Positions 19,710 through 28,430 are shown, counted from the stretch's first letter. The stretch: 34,162 nucleotides of DNA from Clostridiales bacterium GWE2_32_10 (GCA_001797255.1 MGOW01000083.1:33752-67913), one strand, 5' to 3'. The notes: a model not told the origin generated them from the letters alone. Translations and numbers: made by a program.

Positions 19710-20576
19710 TTGGGAAGTGAAATATGTCCTGTAGTGGGTAATAAGCAAAATATTCTCAAAAGTATAATAGATAAGGCAATAAACAATATAGATCAAAATA
19801 AAAAAATAAATTTAATATGGCTTGAGGCTGCAACGTGTTCAGGAAATATAATATCATTATTAAATGCAGAGAACCCAGATGTTATATATTTACTAAGAAA
19901 AATGGTAAATATGACTTATAACAATAGTTTGATGGCAGAGGAAGGGGAAAGAGCTTTTAAAAAATTTTTAGATACATTGGATACAGAGTTTATTCTTGTA
20001 GTAGAAGGTGCTGTTGCTACTAAAAATAATGGATTATACAATGTGATAGCTAGATATAAGGGGAAAACTATAACTGGTATGGATGCAGTAGCTATGGCGG
20101 GGAAAAAAGCAAAATATGTGTTAGCAGTAGGCTCATGTGCATCCTATGGAGGACCATCTGCTGCCAGACCGAATCCATCGGAGAGTAAAAGTGTATATGA
20201 TTTTTTAGATAGAGAAGTTATAAGAGTACCAGGATGCCCAAGTAATCCTCAGTGGGTAATAGGAACGATAGCAAGTATTCTAATTAATGACAACCCAGAA
20301 CTTGATAAAGAAAATAGACCAGTTTTGTTTTACGGAATAACAATACATGACTTGTGCCCAAGAAGATCATATTTTGATAAAGGAATATTTGCAAAAAAGT
20401 TAGGTGAGCCCGAATGTATGTTTAAGTTGGGTTGTAGAGGACCTATTACTAGAACAGACTGTCCTATACGTAGATGGAACAATAGTACAAATTGGCCTAT
20501 AGGAGATAATACTCCATGTATAGGGTGTGCACGAAATGGATTTCCAGATTCTATGGAACCGTTTGTGAGATACTGA
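19710..20576 (+). CDS. [NiFe] hydrogenase small subunit
   Basis: 288 residues, TTG start behind AGGGGGAA. It carries three Fe-S clusters from the NiFe site to the partner. Distal and medial cluster ligands are all visible at the classical spacing: H213, C216, C236, C242 (distal) and C251, C270, C273 (medial, CIGC). For the proximal cluster, C43, C143 (VGSCASYGG) and C176 (PGCPSNP) are present, but the fourth ligand of the CxxC motif is Asn46 (C-S-G-N). There is no Tat signal (no RRxFxK) and no C-terminal membrane anchor, so the enzyme is predicted to be cytoplasmic. The subgroup cannot be fixed by eye. Confidence 0.95.
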   Translation: MGSEICPVVGNKQNILKSIIDKAINNIDQNKKINLIWLEAATCSGNIISLLNAENPDVIYLLRKMVNMTYNNSLMAEEGERAFKKFLDTLDTEFILVVEGAVATKNNGLYNVIARYKGKTITGMDAVAMAGKKAKYVLAVGSCASYGGPSAARPNPSESKSVYDFLDREVIRVPGCPSNPQWVIGTIASILINDNPELDKENRPVLFYGITIHDLCPRRSYFDKGIFAKKLGEPECMFKLGCRGPITRTDCPIRRWNNSTNWPIGDNTPCIGCARNGFPDSMEPFVRY

Positions 20577-20590
20577 TAGGGGGGGGTAAA

Positions 20591-21997
20591 ATAGAAAAGA
20601 TAGTTATTAATCCACTTACAAGAATAAGTGGATTTTTGGAAATAGAAGTTACTATAGATAATCATAAAATAATAGATGCTAAAAGTAGTGGAATGATGTA
20701 TAGGGGATTTGAAAAAATGTTACAGGGTAGACCACCATTAGATGCAATATACTTTACTGAAAGGATATGTGGTATATGCTCTACAGCTCATTCTGTTGCT
20801 TCTGCTCATGGATTAGAAGATGCACTAAAAGTGATTCCTACTCCTAATGATGAAATGGTTAGACAGATAATACATGGGTGTGAATTTTTACAAAATCATT
20901 TGAGACATTTTTATCAATACACATTTCCTGACTATGTAAATGGACCACAGATAAATCCTTTATACAAAGAGTCTCAAGGAGATTACAGGTTACCAGAAAA
21001 TCTTAATAAGACATTAAGCATACATTACTTAAAATCCATTGAATATAGTAGGTCTGCTCACAAGATGCTTGCTATACTTGGTGGGAAAGCTCCTCACAAT
21101 CATGGTGTTTTTGTTGGGGGAGTTACTGTAAACATGAATGCAGACAAATTTATAGAACTAAAGTCAATATTATCATCTATAAAAGCTTTTATAAATAACA
21201 TAATGGTGCCAGATGTTAATATTATTGCTGAATATTATAAAGATTACTTTGAGAATGGAAAAGGCTTTGAAAACCTTATGAGTTATGGTGTATATAATCA
21301 ATATATTGATAAGCCTTTTAAGTATGTTGAACCTGGGGTACTAATAAATAATAAAAGGTATAAGTTTGACAAGGATAAAATAACAGAAAATATATATCAT
21401 GCTTGGTATATAGCAGATGAAGTAAATATAAAGCCTGAGGAAGGATATGTAGAATCAGATGTTTCTAAAAAAGACGGTTATAGTTTTATAAAAGCTCCTA
21501 GATATGCCGGATATGGAGTAGAGGTAGGACCATTGGCTAGGATGTACTTGAGTGGAGAGTATACGAGAGGTATTTCTACTATGGATAGAACTATTGCTAG
21601 GGTATTAGAGGTAAGTAAAATATGCAATATACTAGAGCATCTGTTAAAAAAGATAAAACTTGAACCTACATCTCAAAAAATATATGAGGTTCCAGAACAG
21701 GCGAAGGGAATTGGACTTATAGATACTACAAGAGGTTCGCTTGGACATTGGATAGCTATAGGAGATAAAAAGATTAAAAACTATACTATCATAACACCAT
21801 CAGCTTGGAACTTATCACCAACAGATTCAAACGGAGTTAAAGGTGTAGTAGAAAAAGCACTGATGGGAACATATGTGAAAAATGAACAAAATCCAGTAGA
21901 AATAGGAAGAATTGTTAGATCGTTTGACCCTTGTGTCTCATGTGCCACCCATATTACAAGCGATAGATATAAAGATATAAGTATAAAAATAACGTAG
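20591..21997 (+). CDS. [NiFe] hydrogenase large subunit with apparent AUA start
   Basis: The catalytic subunit that holds the NiFe(CN)2CO site. The N-terminal motif is RICGICSTAHS (C60, C63) and the C-terminal motif is DPCVSCATH (C448, C451, H454), followed by a 14-residue tail that a maturation protease should remove. The conserved family N-terminus (EKIVINPLTRISGFLEIEV) begins at ATA 20591, preceded by a run of eight Gs that would serve as Shine-Dalgarno. There is no in-frame ATG, GTG or TTG nearer than GTG 20525 and ATG 20516, which lie inside the small-subunit gene and would add over 20 unrelated residues. I chose ATA on conservation and spacing; the upstream ATG is the fallback. Length 468 residues is complete. 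Confidence 0.9.
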   Translation: MEKIVINPLTRISGFLEIEVTIDNHKIIDAKSSGMMYRGFEKMLQGRPPLDAIYFTERICGICSTAHSVASAHGLEDALKVIPTPNDEMVRQIIHGCEFLQNHLRHFYQYTFPDYVNGPQINPLYKESQGDYRLPENLNKTLSIHYLKSIEYSRSAHKMLAILGGKAPHNHGVFVGGVTVNMNADKFIELKSILSSIKAFINNIMVPDVNIIAEYYKDYFENGKGFENLMSYGVYNQYIDKPFKYVEPGVLINNKRYKFDKDKITENIYHAWYIADEVNIKPEEGYVESDVSKKDGYSFIKAPRYAGYGVEVGPLARMYLSGEYTRGISTMDRTIARVLEVSKICNILEHLLKKIKLEPTSQKIYEVPEQAKGIGLIDTTRGSLGHWIAIGDKKIKNYTIITPSAWNLSPTDSNGVKGVVEKALMGTYVKNEQNPVEIGRIVRSFDPCVSCATHITSDRYKDISIKIT

Positions 21998-22453
21998 ATG
22001 ATAAAAATTATAGCTTTAGGAAATGTATTAATGATGGATGATGGGGTTGCTATAAAAGTGTTAAATAATATAGAAAAGAGTGTGTTTTCAATTGATAAAA
22101 ATATAGAAGTAATATATGGAGAAACAGATTTTGTATATTGTTTAAACAAAGTAAGTGATGGTGATTGTATAATAATAATTGATAGTTCATATTTTGAATT
22201 AGAACCTGGTACTATTACATTAAAAAATCTTAATAAGTTTGACTGCAAACTAGTTAGACCAAGCTCACAACATCAAATAAGCTTTATTGATATGATTAAA
22301 GATTATAAAAATAATATAGAAGCATATTTCATTGCTATAGAAATATTAAAAGTTGATTTTGGAGCAAGCTTTTCTAATGAGATTAATAGTATGTTTGAAC
22401 ATATATGTAGGGAAGTCTTAGACAAGATTAAATATATTGTAGCTAGTAAGTAA
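21998..22453 (+). CDS. Hydrogenase maturation protease
   Basis: 151 residues, starting on the base after the large-subunit stop (TAG-ATG), so probably translationally coupled. It matches the HyaD/HybD/HycI endopeptidase family that clips the large subunit's C-terminal tail after nickel insertion: GNVLMMDDG (8-16), D61 (IIIIDSS) and H91 (SSQHQISF) are the expected Ni-sensing residues, with Asp at the position that is often Glu. Its substrate is almost certainly the neighbour, whose tail begins after H454. Confidence 0.92.
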   Translation: MIKIIALGNVLMMDDGVAIKVLNNIEKSVFSIDKNIEVIYGETDFVYCLNKVSDGDCIIIIDSSYFELEPGTITLKNLNKFDCKLVRPSSQHQISFIDMIKDYKNNIEAYFIAIEILKVDFGASFSNEINSMFEHICREVLDKIKYIVASK

Positions 22454-22463
22454 GGAGGAAATA

Positions 22464-22811
22464 ATGCATGAAGTTTCTATAGTATCAGACATGCTAAACA
22501 TTGTTTATGAAAATGTACAATTACATAACATGAAAAGTATAAACAAAATAGTAATTAAAGTAGGTGAGTTTACATGTATTAACGAAAGTAGTTTAAGATT
22601 TGCATATGAATGTTTATGTAAAAATACAATATGTGAAAATGTTAAATTAGAAATAAAAAAAATAAAAGCAAGTGCCTACTGTAATAATTGCAGAAAAATA
22701 TTTAATATAAGCTATACAAATAGAGTCTGTCCGATATGTAACAAGTTTAGTAAAAATGTTGTTACAGGGGATGAATTAACAGTAGATAGCATAGAAGGAG
22801 AACAAAAATGA
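22464..22811 (+). CDS. hypA: Hydrogenase nickel incorporation protein HypA
   Basis: 115 residues with ATG behind AAGGAGG. HypA delivers nickel to the large subunit together with HypB. The N-terminal MHE (H2, Ni ligand) and the zinc site (CNNC at 73-76, CPIC at 89-92) are intact. Its stop overlaps the HypB start (ATGA). Confidence 0.96.
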   Translation: MHEVSIVSDMLNIVYENVQLHNMKSINKIVIKVGEFTCINESSLRFAYECLCKNTICENVKLEIKKIKASAYCNNCRKIFNISYTNRVCPICNKFSKNVVTGDELTVDSIEGEQK

Positions 22812-23473
22812 AAAGTATAGTAATAGAAAAAAACATATTAAAAAATAATAATGAAATTGCATCAAAGATCAGATCTGCTTTGAATGATAAAGGAATATAC
22901 ACAATAAATATGATAGGATCTCCTGGTTCAGGGAAGACATCAGTACTCGAACAAATAATAAAGCATATTAATAGAAAATTTAACATAGCTGTTATAGAAG
23001 GGGATTTATATACTACAAAAGATGCTGAAAGAATTGAAAATCAGGGCATTAATGTAGTACAGCTTAATACGGAAGGTGCTTGTCACCTTGATGCGAACAT
23101 GATTGAACAAGCATTAGACTGTATAGATATAAATAATGCAGATCTTTTAGTTATAGAAAATGTAGGAAACTTAGTGTGTCCAGCTTCTTATGATTTAAGT
23201 GAAGATAGTAAGATTTTGGTTATGAGTGTAACAGAAGGACATGACAAACCGCTCAAGTATCCATCTATGTTTCAAAAGGCAGAGGTATTAATATTAAATA
23301 AAATTGATCTAGTTAGATATACTAATTTTGATATTGGTGACTTTTATAAAGACGTGAAGTCGTTAAATGAACATATACATATATTTGAAATATCATGTAC
23401 ATCTGGCAAAGGTGTACAGAAATTGTGTGATTATTTAGAAGGACAAATAATGAGTAAAGGAGTGAATAGATAA
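22808..23473 (+). CDS. hypB: Hydrogenase nickel incorporation GTPase HypB
   Basis: 221 residues. This GTPase drives nickel transfer to the large subunit. The P-loop GSPGSGKT (37-44), VIEGDLYTTKDAERI, the metal-binding TEGACHLD (Cys-His) and NKIDLV are visible. It lacks both the N-terminal CxxCGC motif and the His-rich nickel-storage stretch seen in some HypBs, so it is the minimal form. It overlaps hypA by 4 bp. Confidence 0.96.
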   Translation: MKSIVIEKNILKNNNEIASKIRSALNDKGIYTINMIGSPGSGKTSVLEQIIKHINRKFNIAVIEGDLYTTKDAERIENQGINVVQLNTEGACHLDANMIEQALDCIDINNADLLVIENVGNLVCPASYDLSEDSKILVMSVTEGHDKPLKYPSMFQKAEVLILNKIDLVRYTNFDIGDFYKDVKSLNEHIHIFEISCTSGKGVQKLCDYLEGQIMSKGVNR

Positions 23474-23474
23474 A

Positions 23475-25736
23475 ATAGAAAATACTATTAGGAAATATAT
23501 ACTAATAAAAGGGGTTGTTCAAGGAGTAGGGTTTAGACCTTATATATATGTAAAAGCACTAGAAAATAATTTAAAAGGATGGGTAAAAAACACTAGTGAT
23601 GGTTTGTATATAGACATTGAGGGCAAAGAAGAAGATATAGGCATACTTTTGAATAATATAAAGACTAAACCACCTCAATTATCTAAGATTAATGAAATAC
23701 AAATTGAAGATAAGAAAGTAGTGAACTATGAAAAGTTTAATATTTTAAAAAGCAATGCTGAGGTTAATGCTATAACATTAATTTCACCAGATACAGGAGT
23801 ATGTGAGGACTGCATAAAGGATATAACAGATATGAAGAATAGACGATACAAATATCCCTTTACAAACTGTACAAATTGTGGTCCAAGGTTTTCTATAATA
23901 AAAGACTTGCCGTATGATAGAGAAGCTACATGCATGAACCAGTTTATAATGTGCAATGAATGCAGAAAAGAGTATGAGAATCCTTTAGATAGAAGGTTTC
24001 ACGCTCAGCCAACTGCTTGTCCAATATGTGGACCACAGATAGAGCTTGTTGACAATGAGGGAAATAAAATCAAGTCTCTAGGTATTGCAAAGAAAGTTCC
24101 AAATCTCATCGGGCAAGGTTTTATTCTTGCAATAAAAGGATTAGGAGGTTTTCATTTAGCATGCAATGCTAAATGCGAAGATGTAATACAAAAACTTAGA
24201 ATTAGAAAAAAAAGACCTACCAAGCCATTAGCATTAATGATGAAGGACATAGAAACTGTAAAAAAATTTTGTCATGTTAGTCATATAGAAGAAAAAATAT
24301 TATGTAGTGAAAGAAAGCCTATCATATTATTAAATAAGAAAAATGATTTACTGCCATATAATATAGCACCACATAATAAGAGACTAGGAATTATGCTACC
24401 TTATACTCCATTACATCATCTGTTATTTGATGAAGGGATAGATGTTTTAGTTATGACGAGTGCAAACAAGAATAGTATGCCTATAATTTATAAAAACGAT
24501 GATGCAATACATAATTTGAAAGATATTGCAGATTACATACTTATCCATAATAGAGACATACATATCCCTATTGATGATTCAGTTAGCATGGTAGTTTTAC
24601 ATGAAGAAAGAGTGCTAAGAAACTCTAGAGGATATGCACCTATAAATGTTAAGCATTCTATGACACACGACATATTAGCAAGTGGGTCCCATCTAAAAAA
24701 CACATTTGCAATATCAAAAAAAGATAACGTTTTTATAAGCCAATATATAGGGGATGTTGAAAATACAGAAACCTGTGATAGAGTTAATATGCTAGTAAAA
24801 CATTTTAAAAACGTCTATAACATAAATCCAGAACTCATAGTGCATGACATGCATCCTAATTACTGGTCAAAAGAATACGTAAAGACACATGACAGTAATA
24901 ATATAGAGGTGCAACATCATCACGCACATATAGTAAGCTGCATGGTTGAAAATGAGGTAAAGGATAGAGTAATAGGAATAGCCTATGATGGCAGTGGATA
25001 TGGAGCAGATAAGAAAATGTGGGGCGGAGAGTTTTTAATATGTGATTATGCCAGTTTTAAAAGAGTAGGGCACTTGAACTATGTATGCATACCTGGGGGA
25101 GAGTCAGCGATAAAAGAACCTTGGAGGATGGCTATAAGCTACTTACATAAAGTATTTGGTAATAATTTAGATGAAAACTTACCTAATTTATTCAAAGGTA
25201 AAGATGTAAAAAATGTAAAAACTATTATAAACAGTAACATAAATATAATAGATACATCCAGCGTAGGAAGACTTTTTGATACTGCAGCAGCTATTTTGGG
25301 TTTTATGGAAGAGGTAACATATGAAGGTGAAGCCGCGATATTTCTAGAACATATATGTGATGAAAACGAAAAAGAAAGTTATACATATGACGTAGAATAC
25401 GTAGATGATGTGTATATTATAAACACTAATAATATTTTAAAAGGATTGCTGTCTGATTTAGGAGACAAGATTTCTAGAAGCTTAATATCAAGAAGATTTC
25501 ATAATACTGTAATAAACTTTTCAGTACATTTATGCGAACTAATATCAGGTAAATATGATATTAATAAAGTTGCATTAAGTGGAGGAGTATTTCAGAATCA
25601 AATAATATTAAGAGAAATTTATAAAAAACTAATGTTGAAAGGGTTTGAGGTATATACTCACAAACTAATACCATGCAATGATAGTGGAATATGCCTTGGA
25701 CAAATAGTAATAGCAAATGAGAGATGTAAGGAGTGA
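23475..25736 (+). CDS. hypF: Carbamoyltransferase HypF with apparent AUA start
   Basis: HypF makes the thiocarbamate precursor of the cyanide ligands with HypE. From ATA 23475 the protein is 753 residues, the normal length: acylphosphatase domain with VVQGVGFRPYIY; zinc fingers CEDC, CTNC, CNEC and CPIC; a YrdC-like domain; and a Kae1-like domain with VQHHHAHIVSCM. The first canonical in-frame start is TTG 23604, which would delete the catalytic VQGVGFRP loop of the acylphosphatase domain. The frame is open back to TGA 23463-23465, with only ATA and ATT as possible starts. AAAGGAG (23457-23463) precedes ATA 23475 by 11 nt. The start context TAAAATAGAAAA is identical to that of the large-subunit gene. 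Confidence 0.92.
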   Translation: MENTIRKYILIKGVVQGVGFRPYIYVKALENNLKGWVKNTSDGLYIDIEGKEEDIGILLNNIKTKPPQLSKINEIQIEDKKVVNYEKFNILKSNAEVNAITLISPDTGVCEDCIKDITDMKNRRYKYPFTNCTNCGPRFSIIKDLPYDREATCMNQFIMCNECRKEYENPLDRRFHAQPTACPICGPQIELVDNEGNKIKSLGIAKKVPNLIGQGFILAIKGLGGFHLACNAKCEDVIQKLRIRKKRPTKPLALMMKDIETVKKFCHVSHIEEKILCSERKPIILLNKKNDLLPYNIAPHNKRLGIMLPYTPLHHLLFDEGIDVLVMTSANKNSMPIIYKNDDAIHNLKDIADYILIHNRDIHIPIDDSVSMVVLHEERVLRNSRGYAPINVKHSMTHDILASGSHLKNTFAISKKDNVFISQYIGDVENTETCDRVNMLVKHFKNVYNINPELIVHDMHPNYWSKEYVKTHDSNNIEVQHHHAHIVSCMVENEVKDRVIGIAYDGSGYGADKKMWGGEFLICDYASFKRVGHLNYVCIPGGESAIKEPWRMAISYLHKVFGNNLDENLPNLFKGKDVKNVKTIINSNINIIDTSSVGRLFDTAAAILGFMEEVTYEGEAAIFLEHICDENEKESYTYDVEYVDDVYIINTNNILKGLLSDLGDKISRSLISRRFHNTVINFSVHLCELISGKYDINKVALSGGVFQNQIILREIYKKLMLKGFEVYTHKLIPCNDSGICLGQIVIANERCKE

Positions 25737-25740
25737 TTTT

Positions 25741-25959
25741 ATGTGCATAGCAGTACCAGCTAAAGTTTTATCGATTGATAAGAACAATGCAGTTGTATGC
25801 TTTGAAGGTGTTAAAACGAATGCTAATGTTGAATTAGTGGGTGACTTGAAAACAGGTGATTATATTTTGTTACATGCAGGGTGTGCTATACAAAAAATAA
25901 ACGAAGTAGAAGCTAAAAAAACATTAGAAGTATTTAAACAAATGTTAGAACAAGATTAA
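25741..25959 (+). CDS. hypC: Hydrogenase assembly chaperone HypC
   Basis: 72 residues. The frame opens at 25717 inside hypF, but AAGGAGTGA places the start at ATG 25741, which exposes the essential N-terminal MC (MCIAVPAKV). HypC carries the Fe(CN)2CO unit with HypD and hands it to the large subunit. It follows hypF by 4 bp. Confidence 0.95.
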   Translation: MCIAVPAKVLSIDKNNAVVCFEGVKTNANVELVGDLKTGDYILLHAGCAIQKINEVEAKKTLEVFKQMLEQD

Positions 25960-25979
25960 CTAATTAATAGAGGTGAAAG

Positions 25980-27068
25980 ATGAATTATGTAGATGAGTTT
26001 GTAAAAGAAGGGTTAGTAGAAAATATATTAAAAAAGATTAGAAGTTCAGCAATAAGAGATATAAAAATAATGGAGGTATGTGGCACTCACACGATGGCAA
26101 TAATGAAATATGGAATAAAAGATTTACTACCACAAAATATAAAACTTATATCAGGACCAGGCTGCCCTGTATGTGTCACATCACAAGGGTACATAGATAC
26201 GGCAATAGAATTATCATATGAAGATAATATTATAATAGCTACTTTTGGAGATATGATGAAAGTTCCTGGAACAAATAGCTCTCTCAAAATAGAGAAGGCT
26301 TTAGGTAGAGATATTAGAGTAGTATATTCGCCAATACAATCACTTGAGATTGCAAAACAAAATCCTGAAAAAGAGATTGTATTTCTGGGTATTGGATTTG
26401 AGACAACAGCTCCTATTATAGCACTAAGCATATATAAAGCAAAGAATGAAAATATAAATAACTATTTTGTGCTAAATAGTATAAAAACGATGCCTAACAT
26501 TATTCAAAAACTAATAGTAAACAAGAATGTTAATATAGATGGATTTATACTTCCTGGGCACGTAGCATCAATAATAGGACACAAGCCTTTTTGTTTTATA
26601 GGTAAAGAATATAATATACCAGCTGTGATAACTGGATTTGAACCTTTAGATATATTATATGCACTATATCAAGTTGTAAGGGATGTTAAATATGGTAAGT
26701 GTAAAGTTGAAAATTTATATAGTAAAGTAGTTGAATATGAGGGGAGCAGAAAAGCTAAAGAAATAATCAATAAAGTTTTTATCCCATCAGACAGTAACTG
26801 GAGGGGATTAGGCAACATAGAAAATACGGGACTAAAAATTCTAGAGGGATACAAAGAGTTTGATGCAGAAAAAAATTTTAAAATAGTTATAAAAGAACAG
26901 TTAGCACAAACACAATGTATATGTGGTGATATTTTAAAAGGTGTAAAAGACCCTTTAGAGTGCAAAATGTTCTCAAAAATATGTAGCCCATCTAATCCAT
27001 TAGGACCTTGTATGGTATCTCTTGAAGGTGCATGTGCAGTATATTATAAATATGGTTTAAGGAGGTAA
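25980..27068 (+). CDS. hypD: Hydrogenase formation protein HypD
   Basis: 362 residues, the usual length, ATG start behind AGAGGTGA. HypD is the 4Fe-4S scaffold on which Fe(CN)2CO is built. Visible motifs: VCGTHT (C34), GPGCPVCVT (C62, C65), GFETTAP, and the C-terminal Cys set CICGD...CKMF...C...GPCMVS for the cluster. Confidence 0.96.
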   Translation: MNYVDEFVKEGLVENILKKIRSSAIRDIKIMEVCGTHTMAIMKYGIKDLLPQNIKLISGPGCPVCVTSQGYIDTAIELSYEDNIIIATFGDMMKVPGTNSSLKIEKALGRDIRVVYSPIQSLEIAKQNPEKEIVFLGIGFETTAPIIALSIYKAKNENINNYFVLNSIKTMPNIIQKLIVNKNVNIDGFILPGHVASIIGHKPFCFIGKEYNIPAVITGFEPLDILYALYQVVRDVKYGKCKVENLYSKVVEYEGSRKAKEIINKVFIPSDSNWRGLGNIENTGLKILEGYKEFDAEKNFKIVIKEQLAQTQCICGDILKGVKDPLECKMFSKICSPSNPLGPCMVSLEGACAVYYKYGLRR

Positions 27069-27071
27069 CAC

Positions 27072-28079
27072 ATGAATATAATCACTTTAGAACATGGAAA
27101 TGGTGGAGAATACACTCATGAATTAGTAAGGAACTTATTTTACAAACACTTTCAAAATGAACTATTGATGCAGCAAAGTGATTCTAGTATTTTAGGTAAC
27201 ATTGGCGGAAAACTTGCGGTTACAACAGACTCATTTGTAGTAGACCCTATTTTCTTTCCAGGTGGGGATATAGGTAAGCTATCTATTTGTGGAACAGTAA
27301 ATGATTTAGCAGTAGTAGGTGCAAAACCTTTGTATATTACAGCAGGATTTATAATAGAAGTAGGACTACGTATTGATATTCTAGAAAGAATAATTATATC
27401 AATGGCAAATACAGCAAAGGAAGCTAATGTAAAAATAGTTGCAGGTGATACAAAAGTGGTAGGAAAAGGAGATGTAGACAAAATATACATAAATACAACA
27501 GGAATAGGTGTTATAGAAGATAATACGCTATATATGAACTCAAGCAATATTGTCGAAGGAGATAAAGTTATATTAAGTGGGACAATAGGGGATCATGGAA
27601 TGTGTGTAATGAGTAAAAGAGCAGAATTTGATTTTGATACTGATATAGAAAGTGATTGCAGCTTATTGCATATATTAGTAACAGATATATTAGAGGTAAG
27701 CGAAAATGTAAGAATTATAAGAGATCCAACAAGAGGTGGAATAGCCACAACATTAAATGAATTTATAGAAAATACACAGATGAGTATTGTTTTAAATGAA
27801 GAATATATTCCAGTTAGGAGTAATGTTAAAAGCATGTGCAAAATGATAGGATTAGATCCGTTATATATAGCAAACGAAGGAAAGATTATATTAATTGTAT
27901 CAACCAAAGATGCAGAAAAAATATTGGAAGTTATGAAAAGAAATAAATTAGGATTAGAGTCTAGGATTATAGGGGAAGTAATAGGGGATAATCGAAATAA
28001 AGTATATTTGAAAACTGAAATAGGAGGAACTAGAATATTAAATATGTTAGAAGGAGATTTGCTACCTAGGATATGCTAA
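27072..28079 (+). CDS. hypE: Carbamoyl dehydratase HypE
   Basis: 335 residues, 3 bp after hypD, ATG start behind AAGGAGG. HypE dehydrates the carbamoyl group to a thiocyanate on its last residue. It ends in PRIC, with the required C-terminal Cys335. The AIRS/PurM-type core is clear: HGNGGEYTH near the start, CGTVNDLAVVGA, AGDTKVV and RDPTRGGIATTLNE. It is the last gene of the operon; the dispersed element at 28127 follows. Confidence 0.96.
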   Translation: MNIITLEHGNGGEYTHELVRNLFYKHFQNELLMQQSDSSILGNIGGKLAVTTDSFVVDPIFFPGGDIGKLSICGTVNDLAVVGAKPLYITAGFIIEVGLRIDILERIIISMANTAKEANVKIVAGDTKVVGKGDVDKIYINTTGIGVIEDNTLYMNSSNIVEGDKVILSGTIGDHGMCVMSKRAEFDFDTDIESDCSLLHILVTDILEVSENVRIIRDPTRGGIATTLNEFIENTQMSIVLNEEYIPVRSNVKSMCKMIGLDPLYIANEGKIILIVSTKDAEKILEVMKRNKLGLESRIIGEVIGDNRNKVYLKTEIGGTRILNMLEGDLLPRIC

Positions 28080-28126
28080 ATGTATTATAAGAATTTAAAA
28101 TACAAATTATTTTATAATGAGAAGCT

Positions 28127-28322
28127 GTTACAGTTCAGATGTCGAACTTACGAATATCCTCGTTCTGTCATTGCGAGCCCCCGTTTTTTAGGGCGTGGTA
28201 ATCTGTTTTATATTTTTATAAAGATTAAATACAGATCACCACGTCGGAAAGAACATCCTCCTCGTGATGACATACTTTGAGGCTTTTCTAATTTTTAATT
28301 AATCAGACACCTGAACTATAGC
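28127..28322 (+). repeat. MITE-like palindromic element downstream of the hydrogenase operon
   Basis: The outer arm GTTACAGTTCAGA (28127-28139) is identical to that at 19124; the far arm CCTGAACTATAGC (28310-28322) matches its complement at 10 of 13 positions. Inside lie two facing core units, TGTCATTGCGAG at 28166 and CTCGTGATGACA at 28261-28272. The ORF that can be drawn through it (28080-28280) is not a gene. Confidence 0.75.
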
Positions 28323-28351
28323 TTTATTTTTGTTAAAAATTTAAATTAGTA

Positions 28352-28380
28352 TTGACAAATAATTCTTTTATGAATATAAT
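28352..28380 (+). promoter_or_regulatory. Consensus promoter of the ars operon
   Basis: TTGACA (28352-28357), 17-bp spacer, TATAAT (28375-28380): a perfect sigma-A promoter, 50 bp before the ArsR start. Confidence 0.88.
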
Positions 28381-28391
28381 ATGCGTATATT
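28378..28391 (+). promoter_or_regulatory. Probable ArsR operator
   Basis: AATAT-GCGT-ATATT is an inverted repeat that overlaps the -10 box and the transcription start, where an ArsR repressor would be expected to block initiation. The functional assignment is inference from position and symmetry. Confidence 0.5.
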
Positions 28392-28430
28392 CGGAAAAAT
28401 AAATATAACATATTGTAGAGGATGATAAAA

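Noticed and set aside
21781-22248. 155-residue minus-strand ORF
   Set aside because: It is the antisense shadow of the hydrogenase large subunit and protease, which have clear motifs.
28080-28280. 66-residue plus-strand ORF after hypE
   Set aside because: It runs through the palindromic element, has no ribosome-binding site, and its composition is not protein-like.
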